64,000 nt of DNA from Lateolabrax maculatus (GCA_031216445.1 CM062215.1:7896001-7960000), one strand, 5' to 3'. Positions 1 to 12,053 are shown, numbered from the stretch's first letter. Numbers and translations are program-made. The notes: generated by a model not told the origin, from the letters alone.

Positions 1-388
1 TTAACTTTAAGTTGCCAATTTAGGTTGAAAAGTAGTTGGACAGAACCACTGCGGCTGAGAGGTTGATGCAGCTGTAATACTGTTGTAACGGCAGTTTCAG
101 GGTCAGACTTAAAGCGGCTAGAATCAATCTTTTTATATTAACAATGGATTGAATGTGTAAAGTGAAAGGGGTCGCTCGTAATGGGGAACCCAATGAGAAG
201 TATCCTTGAGCTGTTGTCTTTTAGTTTCGTTTTTTGAGCCAAGCGGCGTTTGCTAGTGGAATTAGTGCGTAAACACAAAGGCGCATACAGGCACTCAAGC
301 AGGGAATTAAGCAAATTTGAGCGTTTGCGCAATTTAAGAAAAAACAGGTAATATCAGGATCTCGGTTCAGGGTATTCAACCATAATGA
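1..388. other. Non-coding stretch, no gene recognised
   Basis: Moderately AT-rich DNA with no long reading frame and no splice-framed exon that I can see. The wording around 120-330 resembles dispersed teleost repeat sequence, but I cannot name a family, so I leave it as unassigned. Confidence 0.4.
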
Positions 389-420
389 TTATACAGTGGA
401 TGTTAAACTAGGGGGTGTAA

Positions 421-435
421 ACACACACACACACA
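421..435. repeat. Short (AC)n tract
   Basis: About seven AC units. On the minus strand it lies downstream of the candidate exon at 518-586. Confidence 0.9.
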
Positions 436-517
436 TGAACGCTCTCATACAGCTGGATAAGTATTCCCAAAGCCTGGCGTAGGTTTTCCTCTGCAAACGT
501 CTCTCTCTGGGACTCAC

Positions 518-586
518 CATCACCACCTTTGGCAGACCGGCGGGGTCAGCGTTGGACATACGACTCCACTGGGTGTCCCAGTCCAC
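518..586 (-). CDS. Candidate 69-bp internal exon, unknown gene
   Basis: On the minus strand the sequence reads TATTACAG | GTGGACTGG at the 5' side and GTGGTGATG | GTGAGTCCC at the 3' side, so a consensus acceptor AG and a strong GTGAGT donor bracket 69 bases (23 codons). Only one of the three frames is open; it encodes VDWDTQWSRMSNADPAGL followed by PKVVM. I do not recognise this peptide. A weakness is the poor polypyrimidine tract before the acceptor. No second exon of the same gene can be placed with confidence. Alternative: chance splice signals in a conserved non-coding block. Confidence 0.25.
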
Positions 587-840
587 CTGTAATATCCAAC
601 ACTGCTGAATGCTCCAAGTCAGACGTTGAGTGAGATATCAATCCCATCCCTCCTTCCTCCGCGGCCAGTTTCGTGGCTTTAAATGATTTCCTGGCTGAAA
701 TGACTGCTTGGCATTGCTCCGGCATCAGTTGCACCTGTAGACCCATGTACGTGTGACAAGGAATGACCACACAAAGCTGTGGCACCCAAGTAAATTCTGC
801 TTTAGCTGCAGTTTTACATGAGGGTCAGTGCTGTTGCATA
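587..840. other. Unassigned block beside the candidate exon
   Basis: Balanced-composition sequence upstream (minus strand) of the candidate exon. One minus-strand frame stays open from 785 to 546 and overlaps the exon in another frame; I see no domain in it. Confidence 0.3.
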
Positions 841-1163
841 GATTAACTGGAGGCATTTCATTTCATATATGAAGCCCCAGATCGCAATGAAAATACAATA
901 AAACACGAGGGATGGGGAATGTGGGTGTAGTGTTGTTGAATAAATGCAGATGGTATGGTGTGATTTTGTGTGTGTGTGCGTATGCGCTTTTGCGTATGTG
1001 TGTATAACACATATTGTTGTATATTCATAGTATTCCAGGTTTGGTTGCCTGCAAACATGCGCTGAAGTGTTACATTACAGCTCATAATTCACAAAAAAAC
1101 AATCACTTCTGCTAGTGAATATCATTTTATGGTGTGAAGAAAAGTGTGTGTCTATATATGTGT

Positions 1164-1166
<3 letters not shown>
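841..1166. other. AT-rich stretch with short TG runs
   Basis: No gene-like signal. Imperfect TG/CG dinucleotide runs near 967-1005. Confidence 0.5.

Positions 1167-1208
<42 letters not shown>
1167..1208. repeat. (TG)21 microsatellite
   Basis: Uninterrupted TG dinucleotides, 42 bases, preceded by an imperfect TG/TA run from about 1144. Confidence 0.97.
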
Positions 1209-1209
<1 letters not shown>

Positions 1210-2460
1210 CTGGAGCTGGTAAAGCTCGCTGGCCCACAGCGCTCTGGCGCCAGTGTCAACATGTGCTTTGTAAGCAAGTGTTGAATTTGGAAACGGGCAT
1301 TGTTACTTTCAGCAGGGAATTGATTATGATGTGGTGTACATATGAATGAGGAGAGAAACTCTGTAAAGGCCAGTTAAAGCTTTATATCATTCTTTCATGT
1401 GCTTCTTATTAAAGCCTTGTTTTATATTTTGTGGTTTTGTGGCAAGGGAGACACAGCTGAACTGACTCCTCAGCTTGTTTTTAATGGAGTGCTGCTGGCT
1501 CACATATCAATTAACACAGATTTGAAACTGTAAACTGTAACAGGGTAGCCTAGATGATCAGGAATTGTGCTGGTTGATGGGAACTGATATTGGCACGTGT
1601 GCAATGTGTTGAATGAGATGTTAAAGAGCAGCACCATCTTGTTGTAGACTCGTAATTGACTCCATAGTTGTTAGAATTAGCGCGGTTCTGACACCAATTC
1701 AAGTGTGAATTTAAAAATCTGTTATTGCAGATATAGTCAGTGGGCTACTTATCATACTATGGCGTTTTGTCAGTTAGTATGCAAGAAATAAATGCGCTTC
1801 ACCAGTTTGTACTGACAGGAAATGATGTAAAATGTTCACCAATGGATGGTCAAACTGTGACTTCAGAACACGACTGCCAGTGTTTTTCCCACTGTTGTTG
1901 TCTGCGATGCTCCTTGCTCTTGCACCACTGTCCACTTTCAAATTGTTTCTTGCTGTGACCAGCTCCGTTGTGCATTACAGTGTGGGACATCACGCCACAC
2001 TCAAAAATGTTTAGTATGCTGAGTTTCCTGCAATGTTGTCACTTTTCCAGTGGGAAAGCACTAAATACTGCAAAACAAGTTACATTTGGTATGAGAATCC
2101 TCTGGAACCCATTTATATCCTTCCATCTGTCAGACATTTGTTAATTTGTTTTGTTGTTTGCAATTTAATGAAATGATGTCTTCTCTGTTTCCTATACTCC
2201 TAGTGAGGACAAACTGGTCCACTTCTAGTTTCACCAGAGCCAGAAAAGGAATGTATTTACTGGTCACTTATCATGTAATATTAAATTGTTTACCTCTGGT
2301 GTACAGATGTAATCAATCAGCTTATACCTAACTACATAGAGGCTTCTAATAATTATTTCCTCCTTGCTCTGGCTAGGAGTGCCTGAAGAATGTTTTCGTC
2401 TCTTGCTTTCATCGAAACAGACAACCACACAAAAGCGAACCATGGTATCTGCAGTGCTGA
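1209..2460. other. Unremarkable AT-rich non-coding stretch
   Basis: About 1.25 kb with frequent stops in all frames. I see no repeat family, exon or strong motif cluster. Confidence 0.5.
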
Positions 2461-2475
2461 CGGCAAGGAAGACAG

Positions 2476-2595
2476 TCTCTGCGTTTGCGTAGGAATGACG
2501 CTGTGGTGTCCCAGCTTGGCCGCTACAAAGCCTTTTACGACGCCCGCACTGAGAAGCCAAACGAACCGATCAAAATGGAGCGCTCCCTGAGCTGA
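2476..2595 (+). CDS. Exon-like reading frame ending in a stop, unknown
   Basis: After an in-frame TGA at 2458 the plus frame stays open from 2461 to the TGA at 2593. With a possible acceptor AG at 2474-2475 the peptide begins SLRLRRNDAVVSQLGRYKAF and ends KMERSLS. It is charged and tyrosine-containing, like a C-terminal tail, but I do not recognise it. Two minus-strand frames are also open here (one from 2664 to 2353), so openness alone is weak evidence. It could be a last coding exon or a conserved non-coding block. Confidence 0.15.
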   Translation, partial: SLRLRRNDAVVSQLGRYKAFYDARTEKPNEPIKMERSLS

Positions 2596-3514
2596 TCTGA
2601 CAGTTCCCCATGCAGCTAGTACACTTATATTCATCTCAGCATCCCATATGGTGGACAACTTCAAAGCCCTTCTTTTGAAGTCTGCCCTGACAAGTCTAGA
2701 GGCGCTTGAGCCTTAAAGAGGCCGTCACTAGTGCACAGAGAAGAACACACAGCATGTGCAGTATAGACTTGCTACATAAATCTTGGCTGCATGCTTTAAT
2801 AAGGGAGCCGACCCGAGAAACGCTCCACTCTTAATGTCATAACAGCGCTAAAAAATGGCTCGGATGGGTAAGGAAAAAGGTCATATTTTGGTGCACATTA
2901 AATATTTCACCGTGTACATTCTCGCAAAGAAATACAATATGTTACCTGAAAATGTAAACCTTCTCCTTCAATATATCACGCCTGCTGACGCCTGACGCCT
3001 GAATATCTCGACCTGTCAAAAACAGTGAATATCTTACGTTGTTTGACAATTCGAGCTGGAACGCAGCACCAAACATGAGCTAAACACTGTGATAAGGTTG
3101 CAGAGGCGCTGCCGCGTTCCCTTCCTCGAGTGATCCCAAGACAATCACACATTCCTGGAATGATAATACCACCATTGTGCTATAAGTGTGTTATTAACAC
3201 CGCTGGCTCACGCTGTTCTGTCTGCCCATTCTCCTCGTTCTAGGACTGGAGAATGGGTTACTGTTATCATCCCCCTGCCCCGGGAAAGACGCTTAATGAG
3301 TGGTGACCAAAACAGACCAGGTTGGTAGGGAAACAAGACAGTAGTCATTACAGATTTGTGTGGTGTTTGCTCGCCGCAGGGCTGTTGACGGCTCTTGAGT
3401 GAGGATTTCCCAGGTGTCAGGCTGCGCGAAAAAGACGCTCACGTGCACAAAGACAGAGCGTGGTTCTCCAGACCTGCACTGCACTGCAATCACCAACGCT
3501 TCTCGCATTCAGAA
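2596..3514. other. Non-coding stretch with a short tandem heptamer
   Basis: No gene recognised. A 7-base unit close to ACGCCTG is repeated about three times at 2978-3002. Confidence 0.45.
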
Positions 3515-3580
3515 ACACACACACACACACACACACACACCAAAAACATGAGCCTTCGCCACACGCACACACACACACAA
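3515..3580. repeat. Two neighbouring (CA)n tracts
   Basis: A perfect (AC)13 at 3515-3540 and a shorter interrupted CA run at 3559-3580, separated by about 18 bases of non-repeat sequence. Confidence 0.95.
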
Positions 3581-3749
3581 GCAGATCTAGTATCAGCTGT
3601 ACTGTTGGTGTGTTTTTTTTTTTCGCCTTAGTCAGCATGGCTCCAGGCTTTCTTTACCTGAGTCTCCAAAACACACATCTGACGCTGTCACACATTGCCT
3701 GACAGCCTCTTCACCCCATCATGTCTCACAGGCAGAGCTGTGCACGCAT

Positions 3750-4076
3750 GTGTGCATGTCTGTGTGTGTGTGTGTATGCAGCATGTGTGTGTATGTGGTT
3801 CAGCTGCAAATTTAGGTCCACAAAGGGCTCAACACACCTACAAAAAAGCGTGCAGACGTTGGACAGGCAGCTTACATGATGTGGTAGATGATGCAGACTA
3901 ACTTTGCTCCAGGCAGCTATTGGAGCAATAATTAAGAGAATTTCTTTGTATGGGAAATCTAAATGGGAAACATCTTTACAAGGCACGTTCTTACTCATGT
4001 TACCTGTTGTGTGACATGTGTGCGTGTGTGTTTGCATCCGTGCGTGCGTGCGTGCATGCATGCATCTATGCATATG
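3750..4076. repeat. TG-rich and (GTGC)n/(ATGC)n simple-repeat region
   Basis: Interrupted (TG)n at 3761-3797 and a run of GTGC then ATGC tetramers at about 4037-4065. The sequence between (3800-4010) shows no gene. Confidence 0.85.
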
Positions 4077-6515
4077 TAAATGCCCGTAATCCGTTCATCT
4101 ACAGTGTGGTTCACCTGCTCTCAGGCTCCTCTGTTAGTTTAAGATGCCTTATCTCCATGAGAGCCTGCTCACACACACGCATGGACGGCTCGTTTTTCCA
4201 TGAAAAGCAGGAAGATGATAGGCTTAAGGACGAATGGAGGATAATGAGGGGAAGTTGGTACAAAAAGAGGAGGCGGAGCGTCCATCAGGGCCTCAGCGCT
4301 GAGCAGGTTGAGTGAGTACCAGACCAATAGATAGGCCTGATGGACAGGTTCAAATGTTCCCTGGTGGGGATAGAGATATGGATATAAGGTCTAGCCGAAC
4401 ACGCCCGAGGTTTGATGGGAAAGTTTTTACGGTGCTTAAACAGAGATTATGTAAGGGGGCCTCAAGTCATACCTGCAAAGGAACTCTATACATGGGCTCC
4501 TCTTACATGACGCCGTCTCTTTGCAAGGCCTCTTGTCCTTGATCGGAGAGGTCAGCTCATACACTAGGTATTTATGGCGCTGTAACTTGGTTTCGTCCAT
4601 ACCCACGTGCACGTGAGAGTAGATGCTTCTTCTCATGCATGTGCGAGTGGCACAACACTGGTGGTCACTGAATCTAGCATTTTCCTTTCAATTTTAGGAT
4701 ACTACTGTAGCACTTTACACGTGGCAGAGGTAGCTAGACATTCAGATGACATTCACATACATACGAACAGCCTTAATCCTCATCTCACCACTGCTTCCTG
4801 AAGAACAGAGTAGACCACAGTGGTTTCGCTGTGGGCGACAGGAAGGAAAGAAGATAAGACAAGTGGCCGGTGCGGTGTAGAGGTGAGAGCCTGATTTAGG
4901 AAGCAGGAGAAAATAAAAAGATAATATCATTTCACCAGGCGAGCTTGTGATCTGTTGTTTTTCAGGATTTGTGTTTGCTCTGAGATTTATGCAGCAGATT
5001 TACACATCCCAGTCCCAGTAAATCTCCTGTCAACATCTATTTCATAGGTTTGTTTGCCTCACATGTACATATTTGTGTATCTGTGCAGTCAGCAGGCTAA
5101 AATAGTCAGGGATTACATCCTTTCTAATATGCATGGAGAGAGAGTGATAGCATCATGCTGCAACCTGGTGGGTGGGCTATGTACATGAATTATCTGTCAG
5201 CCAAAAAGGAGTACAAGCTCAGGGTTGATGTGGTGAAATTGCAATACGTATAAGGCAATCGAGTTTTTCATACTTTTTTTTTATTAAAGGCTGAATTAAG
5301 ACTTTCAATAGTTAGCCAATGAGGACAAGATTCACTCAAAACTGAGAACAAAACCAAACATGGGGGAATTTAGAAGCCAAATAAGAATGAAATGAAAGTT
5401 GAAGTGTAAAAATGGAAGTGGAACTTTAGTCACTGTATGCTTTGATCCATGAGTGAATTTTCACTTTCAGTGTTAGTTACCTTTGTAAACCACCATATAA
5501 TTTACAGTCATAATGCTGCCTTCAAGTACATATAGCTGTTGATAATTGTCTCAAATAACCACATACAAATGACACCTCATTCAGCAAGTGAAAGTGGTCA
5601 TTGTTAAATTCTTGTTTGATGTTCTGTCTGAACAATCAGTTTCCATTTTAAGTCCCTGCATGTCTCTCTCAATACAACAACTTCCGACTAATAAATAAAT
5701 CAAATATCAGTTACATAAACCTTTAATTCTGCTGCTACAAAACACTTCCTTTGCCCCAAGTGTAACATAAATAAAAACCCTTTTCTGACCAAGAGCACTT
5801 GAATTTAGGAATAGTACATGAGACTTCTTTACTCGGAAGTAGGATGTTATGAGGAGTACTTAAATGCAGCGTAAACCCGACATTTACTACAAATAGACAC
5901 TGATTTATGTACTGTGGATGTCCTGGGGTCGGGGTAATGTTGTCCTAAAGCAAGTAACAGTTGTACGTTGCCATCATGCCTATATAAGGAGAAACTCTGC
6001 TCCTGTAAAACCCTCAGCCGTGCTGGCAGGTTAATTGCATGTTATGTTGAAGTTTAAAGTGCTTCTTTCGTGGTGCGTTCTCAGAAATGGAATTCACCCT
6101 GTCCTTAAAGATATTTTTACAAGTTTAAATAATAATATTGGTTTTGTGCTTTAGAAAACCGGTACGGTTCTAATTAGGTCTAATCCAGACTCAGGAAGCA
6201 GGTTCTGGTTCAGGCTTATTTTTTTATTTATTTATTTATTTTACATTGAACCCCCTTTTTAGAGTAATGCTGCCTTGTGCCTGAGTATAGGTACACGATG
6301 AACCATTGTTTTTTCAGCTTTAACACATTGCAATGTATCATATGATTTATGGTCGCACAGCCTTCAGCGTCGACACACACGCGCATGTACACGCACTATA
6401 AATATATAGTCAACCTTCCATTGCCAAACTATCCGTATATTATATACAGGGCTACGTTCCACCCATACTGTATAATAATAAGATATTTAATTGATCACTG
6501 CAGGGAAATTCTCCA
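4077..6515. other. Long AT-rich stretch, nothing recognised
   Basis: About 2.4 kb. There is a (TTTA)n-like run at about 6218-6241, a T run at 5274-5283, and CA/CG simple sequence near 6375-6395. I find no coding frame, repeat family or conspicuous motif cluster. Confidence 0.5.
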
Positions 6516-6779
6516 ATGAGCTCTGTGCACTGGAGGACCAAATGTGATCCAGCTTTTGTCATGTATAGCTGCCAGATTTGGCAAGGTTGTGCTGGTCTGA
6601 ACCGGGGCCAAATTTTGGCAGAGAATCAGCTTGAGCTAGCAGAACATGGGCCAGCTTTGGTCCATAGTAGGCCTGTGGATGGGATGCAGGCGGACATTCA
6701 GGGTTGCCAGATTAAGTCGACTGCTGGCCCCAGCAATTTTAGACACCCACTGAAGCGTAAACCCGAATCCTGTGCATGA
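6516..6779. repeat. Possible dispersed repeat rich in GCCAG/CTGGC words
   Basis: Recurrent words such as GCCAGATTTGGC, GGGCCAGCTTTGG and TTGCCAGATT give the stretch a degenerate, self-similar look that I associate with a common teleost dispersed repeat. An open plus frame of 87 codons crosses it but looks like a by-product. The family is not identified. Confidence 0.25.
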
Positions 6780-7059
6780 AGACTGATACATTTTGTGTAT
6801 TCAGTCTTCATTTGTTTCTCCATAATCTTTAAATATGCAACCAATGAGATGACAGCTGTATGCAATGTAACATGAACGTGACGGGCGGATGAAAAGCACC
6901 CAAGTCCTTCTTAATCATAAGGTTCTTACCCGTAATATCACACACACACTTGTTGGTGGCGTAAACCTCTACTCTGCACCCCTCCTCGCAGTAAGCACAG
7001 CTACAACTGCTGACCATTTGTCATTGTATTTGTCGCCTTGTGTTAGCCCAAACCATAAG

Positions 7060-7370
7060 TAACACAGTTTCACCTGCGTTAACCCGCAGCTAACCTTTTC
7101 ATGTGAAATGAATGTTATGACAAACGCTGTCTCCTATTCGCGCCGCCGTCCCTTAGTTGTTAGTTTTGGATCCGGTGCTCGTTTCGCACGTTCTCTGTGA
7201 AACGAGCCGCCAAATGTGCCGCTATGTTTGCTGCCAAAAGTGCTCCAACCGTCACCAATACACCCATCCTTCCATGCATGTGAAAACAATGCACAATGGA
7301 GCCTGTGTGGAAGTGTCACGCCACGCCCTCCCTCCGCCGCGATGAGACAGGTACCTAACGGACCGATTCT
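7060..7370. promoter_or_regulatory. CpG-enriched CNE-like block with an inverted repeat
   Basis: The block is clearly richer in CpG than its flanks. At 7177-7188 and 7196-7207 a 12-base inverted repeat (GCTCGTTTCGCA against TGTGAAACGAGC, one G:T pair) surrounds a 7-base centre. No reading frame here looks like a gene. I infer a conserved non-coding or regulatory block. Confidence 0.25.
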
Positions 7371-7599
7371 TTTCGCCCTCAGACGCACACACATGTAGAC
7401 ATGTATGCACACCTTGAAGGATATGTAAGTCCCTCAGGTATTTCCTCTGTCTGAGCTGTGGGGTGACGAGCCATCAGACTCCAGTGATTTAAGCGATGAT
7501 TACAGAGGCAGGTAGAGAGAAAAAAGGAGGGATGTACTGCTTTTTCTCCGGGCCCCGCAGTCTTGTGTGGTCCAACACACACCCACGACACACCGCCAC

Positions 7600-7810
7600 A
7601 ATGAGGCTATTGTCTCTCACGGACAAGCCTGGGACGGCAGGAATGAATAAGGGAGAGGAACGGTGTGAGAGATCGGAGGTGAAGGAAATGAATGACGAGA
7701 GGGAAAGAAAGGAAGGTTGACGGAGATAGAGAAAATGATGTATGAAGAGGAATTAATAGAGCAGGAGGAAGGGTTAGCGTTGCAGAGAGGATTATGAAAG
7801 AGAGGAGAGT
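7600..7810. repeat. Purine-rich (G/A) tract
   Basis: About 200 bases strongly biased to G and A on the plus strand, with GAGAGG, GGAAAG and GAGGAA words. It is low complexity without a fixed unit. Confidence 0.6.
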
Positions 7811-9527
7811 TTATTTAACAGCTGTTCTTAAACGCTTTGTATAGTTTGCCCTGACTGAGTGTACATTTGGCTTAGAGACAGAGCTAATACATAGTGACAT
7901 TCTGTAAATAAGGATTATACTGTACAACAAGTTGTTTGAGCCATTCAGCCTGTTTGGTTAACAGACGTGTTCCAACTGCTGTAGAAAAATGGAAATGATT
8001 GCTGTGGTCTGACAAGCCAACTTTTGACTTTTGATGCAAACATAGGGAGAGCTTGTGGGTTTTCCTTTCTTTTTTTTTTGTTAGCTCTAATTCCTTTCAA
8101 ACACCCACCGGTAACCATTGCATCAAAGCCATAAACTATCTGAGATGTTCTTAACAAAGACTGTGCAGTGTGTGCTTTGGTTCTTCCACTTTAGTGCTTA
8201 GCCGCATCACGGCTGCGCCTGTAATCACGCTAAAGAGCACCCGCTTTCAGTACACTCTTTTTAATATAAAAGAGACTGCACAAAAAAAGCTTTAGAAAAT
8301 CTGTTTCATTTGGCGTCAGCGCAGAACCGTCAACAAAGAGGACTCAAACTGGGTTATACAGTCAGCTTATACATTCAAAGTTGAGCATGAATACCATGAA
8401 GGGATGGGAGCGGCCTGTAATTAAGACACTTCAAATGTCAAGACATTTCATTCATATATCAGTCAATGAGGGAGTAATACTTCTTAATGACTGTGTCTCG
8501 TTGCAACGCTCAAGGGTCTCAAAGCCAAAACAGTGCAAACAAAGCAATAGCCTATTAAATGGGAAGAGATAATGTTTTATTACCCGATTTGATTACAATG
8601 GATAAAGGCAGGAAATCCCTGAAAACCATCATTACAAAGCTTTCGTCTTTCTAGAAATAGGTCTGGTTTCTATGGCCGCCTTCTCACAAATATCACTGTC
8701 TCATGAATTGCTACCAGACACCATAAACTCTACATTAACTTTTGTTTGACTGCATTGCACGTCTTTGATTTCAGTGTTTTTTTTTACACTGACACATACA
8801 AATATCAGATGGATTCTTATGTTTGCATCTGGTACGCAGGGAAACTATTTGCTGCTGGCTGTGAGGGGGTACTTTCTTAACATACAATGACAAAAACGTA
8901 TTTCCTTACTTACCTCTAGTGTTATCGTGTAAATACTTACTTACATATTTCCTAAAATGCAAAACTATTGCTTCAAGCAAACTGAAGACTATGACTCCAA
9001 TGCAAACCGTCTGCTTATCGCTCCGTTGTCTGTTTTACATATTGACTTTCTTTTTTGTTGGTTGGCAATAGTCCCATACATACTTATTAGTGACAAGAAA
9101 GTTTATTTTGAAGAGTCACTGTATTTAGACATAAGAGAAGAGACACCAAATATGGAGACAAACCTAGGAATTCTAGGATTATCCTTTTAAAGGAAGCATC
9201 TGAGTTAGAGGAAACATGTGTGTGTACACTATTGTATATAAATATCTGAAGTTTATGGGTCAATTTTTCAGCATTTCTACAACATAGTAAGTGAGGCTAG
9301 TGTCATTTTGTCAACAAAGGAATTAGTTCCCCATCATTTTATTATTGTAGCTGTTACCTTTTCCAAATAGTGGACATGTTTTTGAGCGAAAATCTACATT
9401 TAAATGGTTTACAGTAGACAGGCTGCTCTCACAGCGCTGAGCCAAATGGACTGATCACAGCGTCCACGCCAGACACGTAGAGTGCTACACAATGCCAAAC
9501 TGCGTGGTCACACCTGAGGGCGAAAGC
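7811..9527. other. Unassigned non-coding stretch
   Basis: AT-rich with many stops. The part at about 8570-8780 has the mixed, low-repeat texture of CNEs but no strong motif cluster. No gene recognised. Confidence 0.4.
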
Positions 9528-9725
9528 CGCACACACATTAACACACAAACAGACTCAGACACAAACACAGACGGAGACATAAATACACAGACACACACGC
9601 GCAGTCTCGTACACTCGTGCGGGCACACAAAAAGCCATAAAAACAGACAGACCGAAATACACACACATTCATAAACATAGACAGATAGTCGCGCACAGAG
9701 ACAACTATAGATACAGACACAGACG
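9528..9725. repeat. Degenerate CA/GACA-rich simple repeat
   Basis: Almost 200 bases of interrupted ACACA, CAGACA and ATACA words. Both strands give open frames rich in Thr/His or Cys/Val that are artefacts of the repeat. Confidence 0.85.
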
Positions 9726-9839
9726 CACTGAGCCCTTGAGGTGTTCACTGTTATTCTTTCTGCCACATTGTTGCTCCAAATGGGTTAGTTTTACCTGAGG
9801 AATAAAGACAGAGCATCATACCAGCAAAGGCTGCTTTAA

Positions 9840-10020
9840 TGTGGCCCTAACTGTCTAGTCGAGTTATTTCATTGTGGTGGTCAGCTGCGGGCAGCGACCA
9901 CGGGCCGCGTGTCGACTCCAAGACCAGCAGGAAAATGTTCAGAGGGTTGACGTGAGCTAAAGGAGAAGCCTCGGCAGCCGACAGACAGGCCGGTTTAGAC
10001 ATGCACCGCCCGCAGGCATA
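9840..10020. promoter_or_regulatory. CNE-like block
   Basis: GC-moderate, low-repeat sequence with an E-box CAGCTG at about 9880 and several CpGs, bounded by ordinary AT-rich DNA. Its function is inferred only from texture. Confidence 0.2.
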
Positions 10021-10479
10021 AATCAAGCTTAAGTAAACTCTAAGTCAAGAAGAGAATGAGTTAAAGATTTTGGGTTGAAAGGGGGTGCTTTACATGTCTG
10101 TGTGCCAGCAAGTAGGACACAAACCCCCCCAGTCACACCTGACCTACTTCATAATGCTTTCAATTGGTTGGAATAACAATTTAGATGCCTATTTTGAACA
10201 AGCTGCAAGCAAAATGTTATAGACCCGATGCACGCAATATAAAACATTCTGGGAAGTATGGGACAATACAGTCAGCCCTGTCTGATTCAATGCAAACTTT
10301 CCTGGCTATTTCCCTGCTTCAGGCCTGACTGCCTTCACACTACACGTTCAGCATGCCAGGGTTCACTTGGAAGCAGACCACCGGCTTTCTGACAAGTTGG
10401 GCTGATATGATGTGAGAAATCAAATATGTATATTTAACCTTTAAGGATAGTGCAAGAAAGAGTAAGTTAAAGGGGCAAT

Positions 10480-10565
10480 CCACAGATTTTCATGTGAGCG
10501 TTAATTTAGTTAGCATTTAAACTTATAAAAGCACAACACTAAAATCACTGGAGTGTCGCTTTAAA
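10480..10565. repeat. Possible dispersed repeat end
   Basis: The stretch begins with AAAGGGGCAATCCAC and ends with TGTCGCTTTAAAG. I associate this AAAGGRRC-type start with common fish interspersed repeats. Boundaries are uncertain. Confidence 0.3.
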
Positions 10566-10675
10566 GACTTTTCTAATGTTAGATATACATGGCCCTATGG
10601 CCTCTGTGTTGTTTTTTTCCCATAGCTGTTTATTTGCAGTGGGAAGCTTCACTCACTGATGCCAAATGACTTGTG

Positions 10676-10728
10676 GAAACGTGGATATACAGTCAGATGT
10701 TCCCAGCTAGTGTAAGCGTTCAAAAAAG
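10676..10728. repeat. Dispersed repeat copy A1
   Basis: The first 33 bases are identical to 14525-14557, and similarity continues for about 20 more. The core contains GTGGATATACAGTCAGATGT. The surrounding sequences differ, so the block is a dispersed repeat or a duplicated motif. Confidence 0.7.
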
Positions 10729-11078
10729 TTTCAGAGCTGTTTGGGTGTTCCCATAACCCGAAACAATGTCAGTAAATGGAAAAATAGAGCCTAACATTGC
10801 AAGAAAAGATTGCATTTGTTGTTTGGTAGTTAGTGTACTTTCCTTATTACCATGGATAACTGGCCCATTGAGATATTTGCAGTGCAGCTACAGTGGAAAG
10901 AAGGTCATCCACCCAAAACATTAGCAGTGCACATCAGATTAAATCATGTAGGAAATGAACAACTGAAAGAGAAAGAATTATGTGTTAGGTTTATAATTTT
11001 CTATTCAGTTCTACACACAATGTGATGCCTGATAAGCAATTCACTACTTGCACTTTCTCTGAGCATGTGTGCATACAT

Positions 11079-11095
11079 GTGTGTGTGTGTGTGCA

Positions 11096-11139
<44 letters not shown>
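11079..11139. repeat. (TG)n microsatellite
   Basis: An interrupted TG tract ending in a long perfect (GT) run. It forms the left border of the block at 11140-11345. Confidence 0.95.
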
Positions 11140-11140
<1 letters not shown>

Positions 11141-11345
11141 CTGCAGCAGGCCCCGGACCCTGATGAAATCGCATTAATCCTCGGGGCCGATAAAGCCCTG
11201 TTTGTGGCAGTCCGGGAGGCCCCCAGGCGCTCGCCGCAAGGCCCAGCCAGGACCAAGCAGGGACCAGGAGCTGTAAGCTGCTTTCTCTGTGTCAGCCGCC
11301 ACATGCCGCACCAAGACACAGCCATCACTGGTGCTAGCCGGCAGT
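11140..11345. promoter_or_regulatory. CNE-like block between opposed microsatellites
   Basis: A compact non-repetitive block with a TAATCC (OTX-type) word and a GATAA word close together at 11176-11195, bordered by (TG)n on the left and (CA)n on the right. A plus-strand frame of about 90 codons is open across it, but it runs into the TG tract at its 5' end. I read it as regulatory rather than coding. Confidence 0.3.
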
Positions 11346-11356
11346 AGAGGATATGT

Positions 11357-11358
<2 letters not shown>

Positions 11359-11407
<49 letters not shown>

Positions 11408-11432
11408 TACACACACACACACAAACACACAC
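11359..11432. repeat. (CA)n microsatellite
   Basis: A perfect (AC) run to about 11403 followed by interrupted ACAAACAC words. Confidence 0.95.
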
Positions 11433-12010
11433 TGTAAACAAACACTCATGTATGGAGGTATTGCAAGAAAACAGGCTGAGGGACAGATCTGGAACTGCAT
11501 GATATGCTGTATTATTTAAAAATGTGCACTAAAACGCATTGTATGATCTTTCCACACTCAGAACTTCTTGGCACTGCAGTTTTCTTACTCAGGAAAAGTT
11601 TCTCAACCCTCATGAACCACCTTAAAAACATGACCCTCCTCTTGGCTCCAGAACTTGTCTGGAGTGGATTTTCCCCTGGTGCAACACTGACACCAGCAGG
11701 CAAAAATTAAGAACTGCATGCAAACATCTCTTAAGGTGGACCGGTGCTGATTGTTGACTCAGTTTTCAACAGGCTGGGTGCTTTGGAGAAAAACTAATGC
11801 TGTGGCCGGTGCTGAGGTGACACCTCGCTTAACAGAAAATGAATAAATATGGCTTTGATTTGATTGGATTAAATTGTTATTGTTTCATCTTCAACAGTGC
11901 ACCTTTAAAAAGGAAGTTACGGTGCTGTTCATTGTTTCACCAAAAGAGGGAAAGCGTCCTCGGAGGTGGTCAGGAGGGGTCAGATGTTCAGTGGCAATAG
12001 CCTCAGGGCT

Positions 12011-12013
<3 letters not shown>
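11433..12013. other. Non-coding stretch
   Basis: No gene recognised. Short reading frames occur on both strands, none with splice support. Confidence 0.45.

Positions 12014-12051
<38 letters not shown>
12014..12051. repeat. (CA)19 microsatellite
   Basis: Uninterrupted CA dinucleotides. Confidence 0.97.

Positions 12052-12053
<2 letters not shown>

Noticed and set aside
11044..11500. Cys/Val- or Thr/His-rich frames on both strands
   Set aside because: These are translations of the CA/TG tracts.
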